A stretch of 64,000 nt of DNA from Sodaliphilus pleomorphus (GCF_009676955.1 NZ_CP045696.1:496001-560000); one strand, 5' to 3'. Shown: positions 9,872 to 22,165, counted from the first letter of the stretch. Numbers and translations are program-made. Notes: generated by a model from the sequence alone, not told the origin.

Positions 9872-10669
9872 TTACTTGGTGATGAGCACGATGACGGTGG
9901 TGATGAGCGAGGCAAGCGATATCCACAGCGACGGCTGGAGAAAAGCGTTGCCTGTGCCAGTCGACTCGCGGGCTCTCATGGCATTGGGTTCGACATAGAT
10001 CACGTCGTTTTGCTTCAAGTAGAAGGCTGGCGACTCATAGAGTTCCTTGCCATTAGACAGATTGAGACGATAGCTAATCTGCTTGCCGTTCTCCTCTCGC
10101 AACACAAGCACATTGTCGCGGCGGCCGTAGATAGTCAAGTCGCCGGCGCGGCTTATTGCATCGATGATGGTGACCTGGTCGCGGTCGAGATTGAAGCGCC
10201 CCGGATTCTTGACCTCGCCAATGACCGAGAAAAACAAGTCCTGGAAGTCGACGGTGACGGTAGGGTCTTTGATATAGTTGCCGTTGACAAGTGTTGTTTT
10301 TATAAACTTGGCCACCTCGCCGCGCGTCATGCCGGCAATGTGTAGCTTGCCCACGACAGGGAAATCGATGTTGCCTTGCTCGTCGACGGTGTAGCTGGCA
10401 ATGTTGGAAGTGCTGAGCGCGCTCTTGTCGGTCGACGACGAGGAATAGTGCCCCACGATGTTAAGGTTATACAAATAGGCCAATTGAGGATCCTTGCTGC
10501 TGACCAGAATCGACATTTTGTCGCCAGGCTGGATGCGGATGAAGTGCGAGTTGTCCAACGTCTTCACTTCCCCCGGCTGGACGTCTTGGAAATATCCCAG
10601 TCTCGGTGCCTGGCAGCTTGCCAGCGCGAGGGCCAAAAAGGCTATCACCAGTAAATGTTTTATTTTCAT
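9872..10669 (-). CDS. Wza-like polysaccharide export lipoprotein
   Basis: I place the start at the ATG at 10669. This gives a 265-residue protein with a lipoprotein signal peptide (MKIKHLLVIAFLALALASC, lipobox LASC). The longer open frame upstream is arginine/glutamine-rich and shadows the neighbouring gene. A Poly_export domain follows (YFQDVQPGEV, then IRIQPGDKMSILVSSKDP), then a SLBB-like domain (VIGEVKNPGRFNLDRDQVTIIDAI). A hydrophobic segment close to the C-terminus ends in ITK. Family members form the outer-membrane or periplasmic channel for capsule export and dock on Wzc. It lies between the UpxY antiterminator and the Wzc-like gene. Confidence 0.92.
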   Translation of the reverse strand: MKIKHLLVIAFLALALASCQAPRLGYFQDVQPGEVKTLDNSHFIRIQPGDKMSILVSSKDPQLAYLYNLNIVGHYSSSSTDKSALSTSNIASYTVDEQGNIDFPVVGKLHIAGMTRGEVAKFIKTTLVNGNYIKDPTVTVDFQDLFFSVIGEVKNPGRFNLDRDQVTIIDAISRAGDLTIYGRRDNVLVLREENGKQISYRLNLSNGKELYESPAFYLKQNDVIYVEPNAMRARESTGTGNAFLQPSLWISLASLITTVIVLITK

Positions 10670-10731
10670 TATATAGAAGTTTTTATTTTGTCGTTGTAAA
10701 AAGTGTGTAGATGTGTGCCAAAAGCTTGCGG

Positions 10732-11292
10732 TCAATGTTGAGCATCGTCGATGACCTCGAGATAGTCGGGCGAGACCTGGGCAAAGGCCACTGCAATGAC
10801 ATTGCTTATCGCCAGCACCACGCTCTTGCTGCGACGGCCCTTTACCTTGATAAAAATGCCTTCCTTGCCGTCGAGAGGCCCGCCATGGATGCGCACCCTG
10901 GCGCCACGGGCCAGGTTGAGCTCCTCGGGTTTGAAATAGACGCAATTGAGGCCGCTGTTTTGCGTGACATCGATAAACTGGCTCATCTCCTTGTCTTTGA
11001 CCACGATGGGCACATTGCGGCCGTTCTCCCTGAAGGTCATGTACTGCAAGTAGGGCAACCTTGCCTTGAAACGCTGCACATCGCCCTTGGCGGCATGAAT
11101 GAAGAGCAGGTTGTGGATAGCCGGCTTGAGCATGCGCCGCGACTTGTTGCGCACCTTCTCGATGACATAGTGCATGGGAATGAAACTCTCGATGCCTGCA
11201 TCGTCGAGCAACCGCTGTGCCATGAGCTCACGACCATAGGTGACTCGCATGGCGAACCACTGGGGAGTGCTATCGTCGACAGGCATGGTCAT
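10732..11292 (-). CDS. UpxY-family NusG-like transcription antiterminator
   Basis: The 186-residue protein has an N-terminal NGN domain (WFAMRVTYGRELMAQRLLDDAGIESFIPMHY) and a C-terminal KOW-like region (LARGARVRIHGGPLDGKEGIFIKVKGRRSKSVVL). This is the plan of the Bacteroidales NusG paralogues (UpxY/LoaP-like). These paralogues travel with RNA polymerase and prevent early termination within their own capsule operon. It is the first gene of the locus behind a 250-bp leader and a clear promoter. I see no UpxZ-like partner, which is usually next to UpxY in Bacteroides fragilis capsule loci. Confidence 0.87.
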   Translation of the reverse strand: MTMPVDDSTPQWFAMRVTYGRELMAQRLLDDAGIESFIPMHYVIEKVRNKSRRMLKPAIHNLLFIHAAKGDVQRFKARLPYLQYMTFRENGRNVPIVVKDKEMSQFIDVTQNSGLNCVYFKPEELNLARGARVRIHGGPLDGKEGIFIKVKGRRSKSVVLAISNVIAVAFAQVSPDYLEVIDDAQH

Positions 11293-11447
11293 TTTTCTAA
11301 GCTTATATCAACTGAGGGCTCAACAGACCCAAAGTGTATAACCCTGGGGCATCGAACACCTCACAACCAATTGATGCTCAACAATTTAAATCAACACCAT
11401 GAGAAACACTGCCCAAGCACACGGCATCGGCACGTTTCTTTGTAATG

Positions 11448-11479
11448 CAAATATAGAGATTTATCGCCAATCTTGCAAT
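11448..11479 (-). promoter_or_regulatory. Bacteroidota-type promoter of the capsule operon
   Basis: On the minus strand there is ATTG (-33), a 20-nt spacer, then TATATTTG (-7, consensus TAnnTTTG). It lies about 155 bp upstream of the UpxY start, leaving a leader long enough for an RNA element on which UpxY might act. The stretch 11293-11548 contains no gene. Confidence 0.6.
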
Positions 11480-11548
11480 TATCGCACTGCAATTAAAAAA
11501 GCCGAAAGCTAAAAAAGCCCCCTTGGTCTCAACTGCCCCGTGGCTGCC

Positions 11549-12247
11549 CTACACCCGGTGGAAGAGCAGCTTCACGGCCAGCTTCAAGATGGGCAGCTGG
11601 CGCTTGAAACGCCTGGGGTTGGTCAAGAAGCGATAGGCAAACTCCAGGTTGTGGTCGAGCCACCACTTGGGCGCACGCTGCGCGTGGCCGGTATATACAT
11701 CGAAGCTGCCGCCTAAGCCCTGATACAAGGCGCTGTGGTGCTTCAACATCTCGCTCATGAGCAGTTCCTGCTTGGGCGAGCCCATGGCAACAAACACGAT
11801 GTCGGGCTTGAGCGTGGCAATCTGCTCGATGAGCTTGCGACGGTCTTCATCGCCATTGAGGTAACCATCGCGGTAGCCCACGATGTTGATGTCGGGATAA
11901 GTGTGCTTGAGGCGCGCCACAGTTTCTTCAATCACCTCGCGCTTGCTGCCCACGAGATAAAACGACCTGGTGGCATGATACCGTGCCACAATGTCGAGCC
12001 ACAATTCACAGCCAGGTATCTTGCAGGCGTTGTCAACCCCCCGCTGCCTCAACGCCATCACTACCCCGCTGCCATCGCAGTAGCCTATATTGCTGTTGAT
12101 AATGGAGCGCGTGAGGCTGGTTGCACGCATGAGTTTCTCGGCATTGACGGCCACCAGTAGGGCACTGCGGCCGTCGATGTAGCCGAGCAACTGCTCGCGC
12201 GACGAGAAGGGATAGATCTCTACCCCGTTAATGTTGACCCTTTGCAT
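11549..12247 (-). CDS. WecG/TagA/CpsF-family glycosyltransferase
   Basis: The 232-residue protein matches the GT26 family. Signature stretches are NAEKLMRA near residue 35, YCDGSGVV, FYLVGSKREVIEETVARLKHTYP, and PDIVFVAMGSPKQELLM near residues 150-165, ending in APKWWLDHNLEFAYRFLTNPRRFKRQ. Family members transfer ManNAc or ManNAcA onto lipid-linked GlcNAc, which fits the WecC gene in the same locus. Its start overlaps the end of the upstream toroid-like gene by 20 bp, indicating translational coupling. A small hairpin followed by a T-run (around 11500-11520) may end this transcript before the capsule promoter. Confidence 0.9.
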   Translation of the reverse strand: MQRVNINGVEIYPFSSREQLLGYIDGRSALLVAVNAEKLMRATSLTRSIINSNIGYCDGSGVVMALRQRGVDNACKIPGCELWLDIVARYHATRSFYLVGSKREVIEETVARLKHTYPDINIVGYRDGYLNGDEDRRKLIEQIATLKPDIVFVAMGSPKQELLMSEMLKHHSALYQGLGGSFDVYTGHAQRAPKWWLDHNLEFAYRFLTNPRRFKRQLPILKLAVKLLFHRV

Positions 12248-13439
12248 AGACTTCTTTTAAATAAAAACTCATGGCGTAGAACATGAATGCATTGCTCCAG
12301 CGCATGTAGGAGATGCGAGAACTCCCAAATTTCTTCAATTGGTAATAAAAGTATCCTTTTTTATCCTGCATGTGCGCTACTGTCCAGTCCATCACCTGCG
12401 TGGCCAGGTCCTGCCAGTGCTGGAAACGGTGCAAGAGCGAGAGAGTGACCATGAGTTGAGCCGGGCAGTGGATATCGATGGGAAACGTGCGGTTGTGGTA
12501 ATACCGCGGCATGCCGCCGGCGAGAAAGAAACGACTGGTGTAGAAATCCAACCCCTTGTCGATACTGGAACGGCACGAGTCGTCGCCGGTGTTGTCGCTA
12601 TAGGCCTGCAAGGCCTCGAGATCGTAGCCAGTGTGGAAGCTGTCGACCCAATGCTGGAAGGGCTGGCAGCCATAGGGCCACGAGCCGTCGGGACGCTGCA
12701 ACTCGCAGCAAGCCCTCACCGAGTCGCTGGCGGCCAGGCGACAGGCCTCGTCGCCGGTGTACTTGTAGGCGATGCTCAGCAGTTCGCTGCCCAGCAACGA
12801 GGCATTGACGACCGTGTCGTGCCCGCTCAAGGGGCTGTAGGAGAACAGGAAACCCGAGCCCTGAGGCGTGCGATGCAAGTCGTGCTTGACAAACTCTGCC
12901 GTCGAGAGCACAGCCTGAAGCAGCCGCTCGTCGCCGTTTATCTTGTAGGCCGAGAGCAGTGCCGTGGCACAAAACTTGGTGGCAACAACCGTGGGGGTGT
13001 ATTTCGGAAACAGGAACTCACGCCGCGACTGCCAGTCGAAGTTGTAGCCCCAGCAGCTGCCGTGGTAGTTGCCCGCCGAGCGCAGTTTGAGCAACAATGC
13101 AGCCAGGCTGCCAATGTGCCCCTCGAGCGTGTCGAGAGAGCCAAACTGGCTGGCCAGTGCCGGACTGGCCTGCACAGCCTCGTAGATGTTGCAATAGCCT
13201 TGCAAAAACAAGCCCACCCCCTTGGCATTGTACTGCTTGGGCACCATGGCCAGGCGCCGCAAGTTGAGGGGCGAGCGCTTGAAGGCCTGTATCATGACCA
13301 GGCGGCACAATGCACTGTGTTTCAAGCCTGGCAAGGCTTGAAACACTTGCGAGTTGAGACCGTCGTAGGGGTCCCAGCCCTTGTAGCCTTCTTTCTCACA
13401 ATAGTGCTTGAGCTTGATAAAAGATGCTATAAAATCCAT
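12228..13439 (-). CDS. Putative alpha/alpha-toroid protein of the polysaccharide locus
   Basis: I do not recognise a named family with certainty. The 403-residue protein has no signal peptide or membrane segment. It is built of repeated helical hairpins with conserved aromatic and Gly motifs, such as NYHGSCWGYNFDWQSR, a QRPDGSWPYGC motif like the QW turns of toroid enzymes, and SRISYMRWSNAFMFYAMSFYL at the end. That pattern suggests an (alpha/alpha)6-type barrel as in epimerases, lyases or terpene-cyclase-like folds. Homologues in Bacteroidales capsule loci are sometimes given unrelated names. Its stop overlaps the CpsF-like start, so it probably acts in the same glycan pathway. It is the first gene of this two-gene unit. 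Confidence 0.6.
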   Translation of the reverse strand: MDFIASFIKLKHYCEKEGYKGWDPYDGLNSQVFQALPGLKHSALCRLVMIQAFKRSPLNLRRLAMVPKQYNAKGVGLFLQGYCNIYEAVQASPALASQFGSLDTLEGHIGSLAALLLKLRSAGNYHGSCWGYNFDWQSRREFLFPKYTPTVVATKFCATALLSAYKINGDERLLQAVLSTAEFVKHDLHRTPQGSGFLFSYSPLSGHDTVVNASLLGSELLSIAYKYTGDEACRLAASDSVRACCELQRPDGSWPYGCQPFQHWVDSFHTGYDLEALQAYSDNTGDDSCRSSIDKGLDFYTSRFFLAGGMPRYYHNRTFPIDIHCPAQLMVTLSLLHRFQHWQDLATQVMDWTVAHMQDKKGYFYYQLKKFGSSRISYMRWSNAFMFYAMSFYLKEVYAKGQH

Positions 13440-13530
13440 TGCTGTCTACAAAATTATCTCAAAAGCCACAATTCACCAAATTATGGATGTAAAGATGTTA
13501 TAATTAATTCATGCAAAGTTTGGGACAAAC

Positions 13531-13574
13531 AAAAAAAAACCAGAGAGCGTGAACGCGGGGTTCACATCCTCTGG
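13531..13574 (-). terminator. Rho-independent terminator after groEL
   Basis: On the minus strand, downstream of the groEL stop, a hairpin with CCAGAG...CTCTGG outer arms and an inner TGAAC/GTTCA stem is followed by a run of nine T. Confidence 0.85.
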
Positions 13575-13650
13575 TTGATATTGTGGGGTGACTGTTGCCT
13601 GGCCCGAGAGGCCATCCCAACAAGTCACTTGTGCTGACGATATTGTGACA

Positions 13651-15285
<1,635 letters not shown>

Positions 15286-15369
15286 TTAGTCTCCTGTTGA
15301 ATAAAAAGAATTTAGTTGTTAAGATAATATAAAGATGTAGGAATTAAGCAAGCGTGCAGCCTACTACTA

Positions 15370-15645
15370 CTACTCGTTGATGATGCCCAGGATATCGCTC
15401 TGGCGCATCATGAGCAGTTTCTTGCCATCGACTTCAATCTCGGTACCGGCATACTTGCCATAGAGCACAGTATCGCCTTCCTTGACGACCATTTCTTCAT
15501 CTTTGGTGCCATTGCCCACAGCTTTCACTGTACCTTTCAATGGCTTCTCTTTTGCACTATCGGGGATAATAATACCACCTGCTGTAACTTCTTCGGCTTT
15601 AGCCGGTTCGATAAGAACACGGTCACTTAATGGTTTGATTGTCAT
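15370..15645 (-). CDS. groS: Co-chaperonin GroES
   Basis: The 91-residue protein has the GroES fold signatures: [33 protein letters not shown] with the mobile loop near residues 20-33, and [34 protein letters not shown]. It caps GroEL. It is the first gene of the groESL operon. The upstream region shared with the divergent lon gene holds the 15770-15798 palindrome. Confidence 0.97.
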   Translation of the reverse strand: MTIKPLSDRVLIEPAKAEEVTAGGIIIPDSAKEKPLKGTVKAVGNGTKDEEMVVKEGDTVLYGKYAGTEIEVDGKKLLMMRQSDILGIINE

Positions 15646-15769
15646 AATTGGAAAATGTTTTTATAATTTTGTTTTTTGTTTTGTCATTGACAAGCGAACT
15701 TGTGTTACCAAATTCACAAGTATTGCTGCACAAAATGTGCCAACGTGCCACGGGCCAGCTGTCACGGCC

Positions 15770-15798
15770 ATTTTGTCAGCCTTGCCGACTGACAAAAT
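15770..15798. promoter_or_regulatory. Perfect 10-N9-10 palindrome between groES and lon
   Basis: ATTTTGTCAG and CTGACAAAAT are perfect inverted arms around the nine bases 15780-15788. It is the only long palindrome I see in the 266-bp region between the divergent heat-shock genes groES and lon, lying 78 bp upstream of the lon -33 element. The arm/spacer geometry recalls CIRCE (9-N9-9), but the sequence is different. I infer an operator or heat-shock control site. Confidence 0.5.
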
Positions 15799-15851
15799 TT
15801 CCAAGAGCCGCAGCCGGCAACATGCAGCCTCGAGGAGCTGCTGCGATTTTC

Positions 15852-15883
15852 TTTGAAATATTGATTTAAAATGAGTAATTTTG
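15852..15883 (+). promoter_or_regulatory. Bacteroidota-type promoter of lon
   Basis: TTTG (-33), a 20-nt spacer and TAATTTTG (-7) give a full match to the Bacteroidota primary-sigma consensus, 28 bp before the lon start codon. Confidence 0.75.
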
Positions 15884-15911
15884 TAGCCCTAAAAATGGAA
15901 TCGAACAAAAA

Positions 15912-18374
<2,463 letters not shown>

Positions 18375-18407
18375 CCTGTGCCGAGGCAATTCTCCCCCCA
18401 TCGCAAG

Positions 18408-18446
18408 CACAAGAGGACCTGCACAAAACGTGCGGGTCCTCTTGTG
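18408..18446 (+). terminator. Strong terminator after lon, possibly bidirectional
   Basis: A 17-bp stem (CACAAGAGGACC... pairing with GGTCCTCTTGTG) with a short loop lies between the convergent lon and ridA genes. The short T-rich tail on the plus strand makes it best suited to lon. Confidence 0.75.
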
Positions 18447-18471
18447 TTTATAGAATAGAGATGAGTGCGCT

Positions 18472-18858
18472 CTACTCGTCGTGGTCGATCACAGCCACCA
18501 CATCGAGGCTCACAAGGGCCTGGCGGGGCAGCTCCTGCACGGCAAACGACGTACGGGCCGGGTAAGGAGCAGTGAACTCACGGGCGTAGATCTCGTTCAC
18601 CTCGCTGAACTGGAACATCTCGTTGAGCAGCACCGTGGTCTTGACCACATCGTCGAGCGTGGCTCCGGCATCGGCAAGAATGCGGCGCACGTTCTCGATG
18701 ACCTGCAACGTCTGTGCCTGCAAGCCGCGGGGCATCTCGCCTGTCTCGGGATTGACGGGCAACTGACCGGAAACAAACACAAAATTACCCACCTTGATGG
18801 CATTGCTGTAGGCCCCTATCTCGGCCGGGGCATTGTTGGCTATTACTTTTTGTTTCAT
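18472..18858 (-). CDS. ridA: RidA-family enamine/imine deaminase
   Basis: The start at 18858 gives a 128-residue protein of normal RidA length. The open frame continues upstream only as a shadow of the next gene. Conserved stretches are NAPAEIGAYSNAIKVGNFVFVSGQLPVNP, the VVKTTVLL strand and YPARTSFAVQELP, which holds the catalytic Arg near residue 102. RidA hydrolyses reactive 2-aminoacrylate-type intermediates from PLP enzymes. It starts 1 bp after the stop of the YihY-family gene and closes that three-gene minus-strand unit. Confidence 0.95.
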   Translation of the reverse strand: MKQKVIANNAPAEIGAYSNAIKVGNFVFVSGQLPVNPETGEMPRGLQAQTLQVIENVRRILADAGATLDDVVKTTVLLNEMFQFSEVNEIYAREFTAPYPARTSFAVQELPRQALVSLDVVAVIDHDE

Positions 18859-18859
18859 A

Positions 18860-19891
18860 TTATGAATTGTTTTTATTGTCGTGATACTTGTCGCGCAACG
18901 AGTCGATGATGCGCTCGCTGGCTTGCCCCATGCGGTCGAGGTACTCCTGCTGCATCGCGTCGAGGCCGTCGCTGTCGCGATGGTCGCCGTTGTGCTGCAA
19001 GGCGTAGGTGAGCACGCAGCCGGCAAGCACAATGAGCCACGAGAGCTGCAACCACACCAGCAGCAGGAGCACAAAGGCAAAGCTGCCATAGATGGCGTTG
19101 TAGTTGGACACATAAATCTGGCCCGAGACAAAGAGCCACTCCACCAAGTAGAACACCGTGCCCGAGACCAAGCCCGAGGCGAGGGCACACTTGAACGACA
19201 CCTGGGTGTTGGGGATGAGTTTGAATGCCACAACAAAGGCTATCCACTCAAGCACAATGGGTGTGAAGTCGAGCAGCCGGTGCACAAGGGGCGAGATGAG
19301 CGACGACGCACTCAAGGCATTGTTCAACGTCGAGGAAAGCACAATCTGAATGCCAGCCGAACAAACGAGCGTGACTGGAATGATGACGAGAAAGGCCGTG
19401 TAGTCGACCACCTTGCGAGCCAAAGCCCTGTCGCGAGGCACGCCCCATATACGGTTGAAGGCACTTTCCACGTTGCCCATGAGCGAGATGAGCGTCCACA
19501 GCATGAACACGATGCCAATGCCCACAAAGAGGCCTTGAGAGGCATGCAAGAGGTAGCTGTCGACAAATTGTGAAGCCTCGTGCAGCGCCCTGCGCTGAGC
19601 AGGGAAATAGCGCATGAGCTCACTCTGCATGAGATTTTGAAAGCCAAAGCCGCGCCCTATGGCAAAAAGCATGGCCAGTGCCGGCACGGTAGCCAGCACG
19701 GTGCGATAGGTGAGGTTGCAGGCCGTGTCTTGCAAGCGCTTGTCGAGAAACTTGCTCACCATCAGGTTGACGGTCATCAATGCCCTCACCCACCACTTGC
19801 CGCTCGTGTCGTGCCGCACCTCGCCCGTGCAATAGCGGTAGAGCGAGCGGGCGCAGCTTGACAAGTGTGATATGTGGGCACGCAACGACAT
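18860..19891 (-). CDS. YihY/UPF0761-family inner-membrane protein
   Basis: I choose the ATG at 19891, giving 343 residues. The longer frame (to 20074) reads into the neighbouring gene in an arginine/glutamine-rich shadow. The protein shows about six hydrophobic segments. It has the family blocks ACNLTYRTVLATVPALAMLFAIGRGFGF, LFVGIGIVFMLWTLISLMGNVESAFNRIWGV and TQVSFKCALASGLVSGTVFYLVEWLFV. These membrane proteins were once called ribonuclease BN or BrkB, and their real role is unsettled. The C-terminal tail of about 40 residues is charged and cytoplasmic. It lies 38 bp downstream of the Ttd14-like gene. Confidence 0.85.
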   Translation of the reverse strand: MSLRAHISHLSSCARSLYRYCTGEVRHDTSGKWWVRALMTVNLMVSKFLDKRLQDTACNLTYRTVLATVPALAMLFAIGRGFGFQNLMQSELMRYFPAQRRALHEASQFVDSYLLHASQGLFVGIGIVFMLWTLISLMGNVESAFNRIWGVPRDRALARKVVDYTAFLVIIPVTLVCSAGIQIVLSSTLNNALSASSLISPLVHRLLDFTPIVLEWIAFVVAFKLIPNTQVSFKCALASGLVSGTVFYLVEWLFVSGQIYVSNYNAIYGSFAFVLLLLVWLQLSWLIVLAGCVLTYALQHNGDHRDSDGLDAMQQEYLDRMGQASERIIDSLRDKYHDNKNNS

Positions 19892-19929
19892 GGCAGCAAC
19901 ACAATTTAAACCGATTGCAAGGTGTGCAG

Positions 19930-21033
19930 CTACACTGGCTTTTTGAGCGCCATGTTGTAGTTGTAGTAGTCCTTGTTGCCCGTGATGTCTTTCACCACAT
20001 GGATAAATGGCGGGAACTTGTCCTCGGGCAGGCTGGGCACACCCTTGCACTCCAGAATCTGAAGGCCCCGGCACGGCTCCTTGTAGGTGTCGAGCTCAAA
20101 CGACTGTCCCTTCCACACAAAACTCTTGCGGTTTTTGCGTATTGTGGTGCGATAGGGATCGGCCTGCTTCATGAGCGAGCGGTAGAGGTTGTTGCTTATG
20201 GGGCGCTCGGTCTCGATTTGCTCGGTGGCCGAGATGCGGGTGCGGGTGTGGTGAATGATCACAGTCTTGCCATTCCAGGTGCGACGGCGCAGACGCACTT
20301 CCACGCCAGGGTCGGCCGAGAGGTAGGTCTGGGTGATTTCGCTCTCGATGCAATCAGGTATCTCGCCAGTGAGCTCAACAAGATACTTGCCCTCGTTCTC
20401 GATGGGCTGTGGCAGGCCGAGCACAGCACTTATCTCGTAGATGACTCGTTGTATCTTCTTGTTGAAGTCGTCGTGATTGTTGATGATGCGGTGGTGAGGA
20501 TGCCCCGACCATGCGTTGATGACCTTCTTGTCGAGATCGCGTGCAATGGCCAAGCCCTGAGCATCGGGTTTCTCGAGGCGCTGCGCATTGGTGCTCAAGG
20601 TGTAGTACTGCTCGGCACCGTCGGCAGCCGAGACCAGGTGAAACACAGCATCGTAGCGCGAGCGCAACTCGCTCGTGCTCGTGCCCACGGCCTTGGTGAT
20701 ACTGTCCCACATCTCGGGCGACATGTAGGCCGATATGTCCATCGTGCCACGGTCGCACACGATGATTACTGGCTCCTTGCAAGTCTGGGCCATGCGGTAG
20801 AACTTGTTCTCAAGCCCTATTTGCTCCTCAAGAGTGGCTTTCTCGCCCTCATAGAAGAAGTCTTTGTTCTTGGTGAGATAGTCCATGCCCGCCTGTGTAA
20901 ACATGGTGGGCACCTCGGGTATTGTGAAAACCTTGAAGCCCAGGCTTGAGAAATGCTCGATGATCTTGACAAGCGCAGTAGTCTTGCCGGCGCAAGGGCC
21001 GCCTGTGAGCACTATTTTCTTAATCTCAGTCAT
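19930..21033 (-). CDS. P-loop ATPase with C-terminal CYTH-like domain (Ttd14-like)
   Basis: The 367-residue protein starts with a P-loop (KKIVLTGGPCAGKTTALVKI, residues 5-24) and an AAA_28-type kinase fold, with VIIVCDRGTMDISAY as a Walker B-like strand. From about residue 205 it has a second domain rich in Arg/Glu strands (GVEVRLRRRTWNGKTVIIHHTRTRI, SFELDTYKEPCRGLQILECKG) that resembles a CYTH/triphosphate-tunnel fold. This two-domain order resembles the eukaryotic TRPL translocation defect protein 14. The bacterial function is unknown; it may bind phosphoinositides or polyphosphate-like ligands. It is upstream of the YihY-family and ridA genes. Confidence 0.72.
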   Translation of the reverse strand: MTEIKKIVLTGGPCAGKTTALVKIIEHFSSLGFKVFTIPEVPTMFTQAGMDYLTKNKDFFYEGEKATLEEQIGLENKFYRMAQTCKEPVIIVCDRGTMDISAYMSPEMWDSITKAVGTSTSELRSRYDAVFHLVSAADGAEQYYTLSTNAQRLEKPDAQGLAIARDLDKKVINAWSGHPHHRIINNHDDFNKKIQRVIYEISAVLGLPQPIENEGKYLVELTGEIPDCIESEITQTYLSADPGVEVRLRRRTWNGKTVIIHHTRTRISATEQIETERPISNNLYRSLMKQADPYRTTIRKNRKSFVWKGQSFELDTYKEPCRGLQILECKGVPSLPEDKFPPFIHVVKDITGNKDYYNYNMALKKPV

Positions 21034-21284
21034 AAAAACACATTATCAATAATTAATGTACAAAGATAAGTAAAAACTGAGATTTTTCACACTGTTTCTT
21101 TGGGTGTGTGGTGATGATGTCGTCAAAAAAAATTTTGACTCGATGCACAAGATTGAGCCCGCACTTGCCCCGCTCGAGGGCGACCTGAGCATTGAAGCGC
21201 CAAAGGAAAGCTTAGACCAAGTCGACGGTGCAATCCTGTTCCGCTGATTTCGGCCGAGAGGCGGAACACAGGCACAAGAAAAAA

Positions 21285-21308
21285 GGGAACAACCTGTGGA
21301 TTGTTCCC
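21285..21308 (-). terminator. Terminator after tRNA-Ser
   Basis: On the minus strand GGGAACAA and TTGTTCCC form a perfect 8-bp stem followed by a T6 run. It lies 24 bp beyond the tRNA 3' end. Confidence 0.85.
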
Positions 21309-21331
21309 TCGTAGTTTAAAAACTCTTGTTG

Positions 21332-21417
21332 CGGAAAGTGAGGGATTCGAACCCCCGGACCCACGAAGGGTCAACGGTTTTCGAGACCGCCCCGATCGAC
21401 CACTCCGGCAACTTTCC
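21332..21417 (-). tRNA. tRNA-Ser, anticodon CGA
   Basis: The 86-nt class II tRNA has acceptor arms GGAAAGT/ACTTTCC, discriminator G, a T-arm with GGTTCGAATCC and a long variable arm (GACCCTTCGTGGGTC). The anticodon loop CTCGAAA gives anticodon CGA, reading UCG. CCA is not encoded. It has its own promoter and terminator. Confidence 0.95.
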
Positions 21418-21456
21418 TTGGTCAAGTGCAATCTCGATATTTCGCGATTGCGGGTG

Positions 21457-21488
21457 CAAAATTAGCGATTTTTATCGGCAGTGACAAA
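21457..21488 (-). promoter_or_regulatory. Bacteroidota-type promoter of tRNA-Ser
   Basis: On the minus strand TTTG (-33), a 20-nt spacer and TAATTTTG (-7) sit about 40 bp upstream of the tRNA 5' end. Confidence 0.72.
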
Positions 21489-21507
21489 TTTTTGGGTGGA
21501 AAAATTG

Positions 21508-22152
21508 CTACAAATCGTTCAAAAGCTCGATAGCGTGCTGCGGGTCGGGAGATTTGAACAGGTAATTGCCCGAAACGACCATGTCGGCTCCAGCCTGGGC
21601 GAGCGCCTTTCCAGTCTCGGCATTGACGCCGCCATCCACCTCAATCAATGCATGAGCATGTTTCTGGGCCATGAGCTGCTTGAGCTCGGCAATCTTGTCG
21701 AGCACTCCGGCAATAAACTTTTGCCCGCCAAAGCCTGGGTTGACCGACATGAGCAGCACGAGGTCGACACAGGCCACAATGTCGCGCAGCAGGGCCACCG
21801 GCGTGGCAGGATTGAGGGCGACACCAGCCTTCATGCCAGCGTCGTGAATGTGCTGCACCACCCTGTTGAGATGGGTGCAGGCCTCGTAGTGCACCGTCAT
21901 GAGCGCCGCGCCGCAATCGCGCACCTGAGTTACAAACTTGTCGGGGTCGACAATCATGAGGTGCACATCGAGCGGCTTGGTGCTGAGCGCCTGGATGTGC
22001 TTGATGACAGGGAAGCCAAACGAGATGTTGGGAACAAACACGCCGTCCATGACATCGAGATGCAACATGCTGGCTTTGCTGTCGTTGATCATCTGGATAT
22101 CGCGGGCAAGATTGCCGAAATCGGCCGATAGTACTGAAGGAGAGACTTTCAT
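21508..22152 (-). CDS. rpe: Ribulose-phosphate 3-epimerase
   Basis: The 214-residue TIM barrel interconverts ribulose-5-P and xylulose-5-P in the pentose phosphate pathway. Metal-binding and catalytic signatures are visible: VSPSVLSADFGNL at the N-terminus, MLHLDVMDGVFVPNISFG near residue 31, VLLMSVNPGFGGQKF near residue 133 and IEVDGGVNAET near residue 170. It follows the DedA gene with a 13-bp gap, suggesting co-transcription, although the functions are unrelated. Confidence 0.97.
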   Translation of the reverse strand: MKVSPSVLSADFGNLARDIQMINDSKASMLHLDVMDGVFVPNISFGFPVIKHIQALSTKPLDVHLMIVDPDKFVTQVRDCGAALMTVHYEACTHLNRVVQHIHDAGMKAGVALNPATPVALLRDIVACVDLVLLMSVNPGFGGQKFIAGVLDKIAELKQLMAQKHAHALIEVDGGVNAETGKALAQAGADMVVSGNYLFKSPDPQHAIELLNDL

Positions 22153-22165
22153 GATGAGCAGTTAT

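Noticed and set aside
15689..15720. ACAAGCGAACTTGT and CTTGTG...CACAAG small inverted repeats upstream of groES
   Set aside because: Short arms in AT-rich DNA; not clearly beyond chance and weaker than the 15770-15798 palindrome.
18859..20074. Longer N-terminus for the YihY-family gene
   Set aside because: The extra 61 residues overlap the Ttd14-like gene in another frame and have shadow composition.
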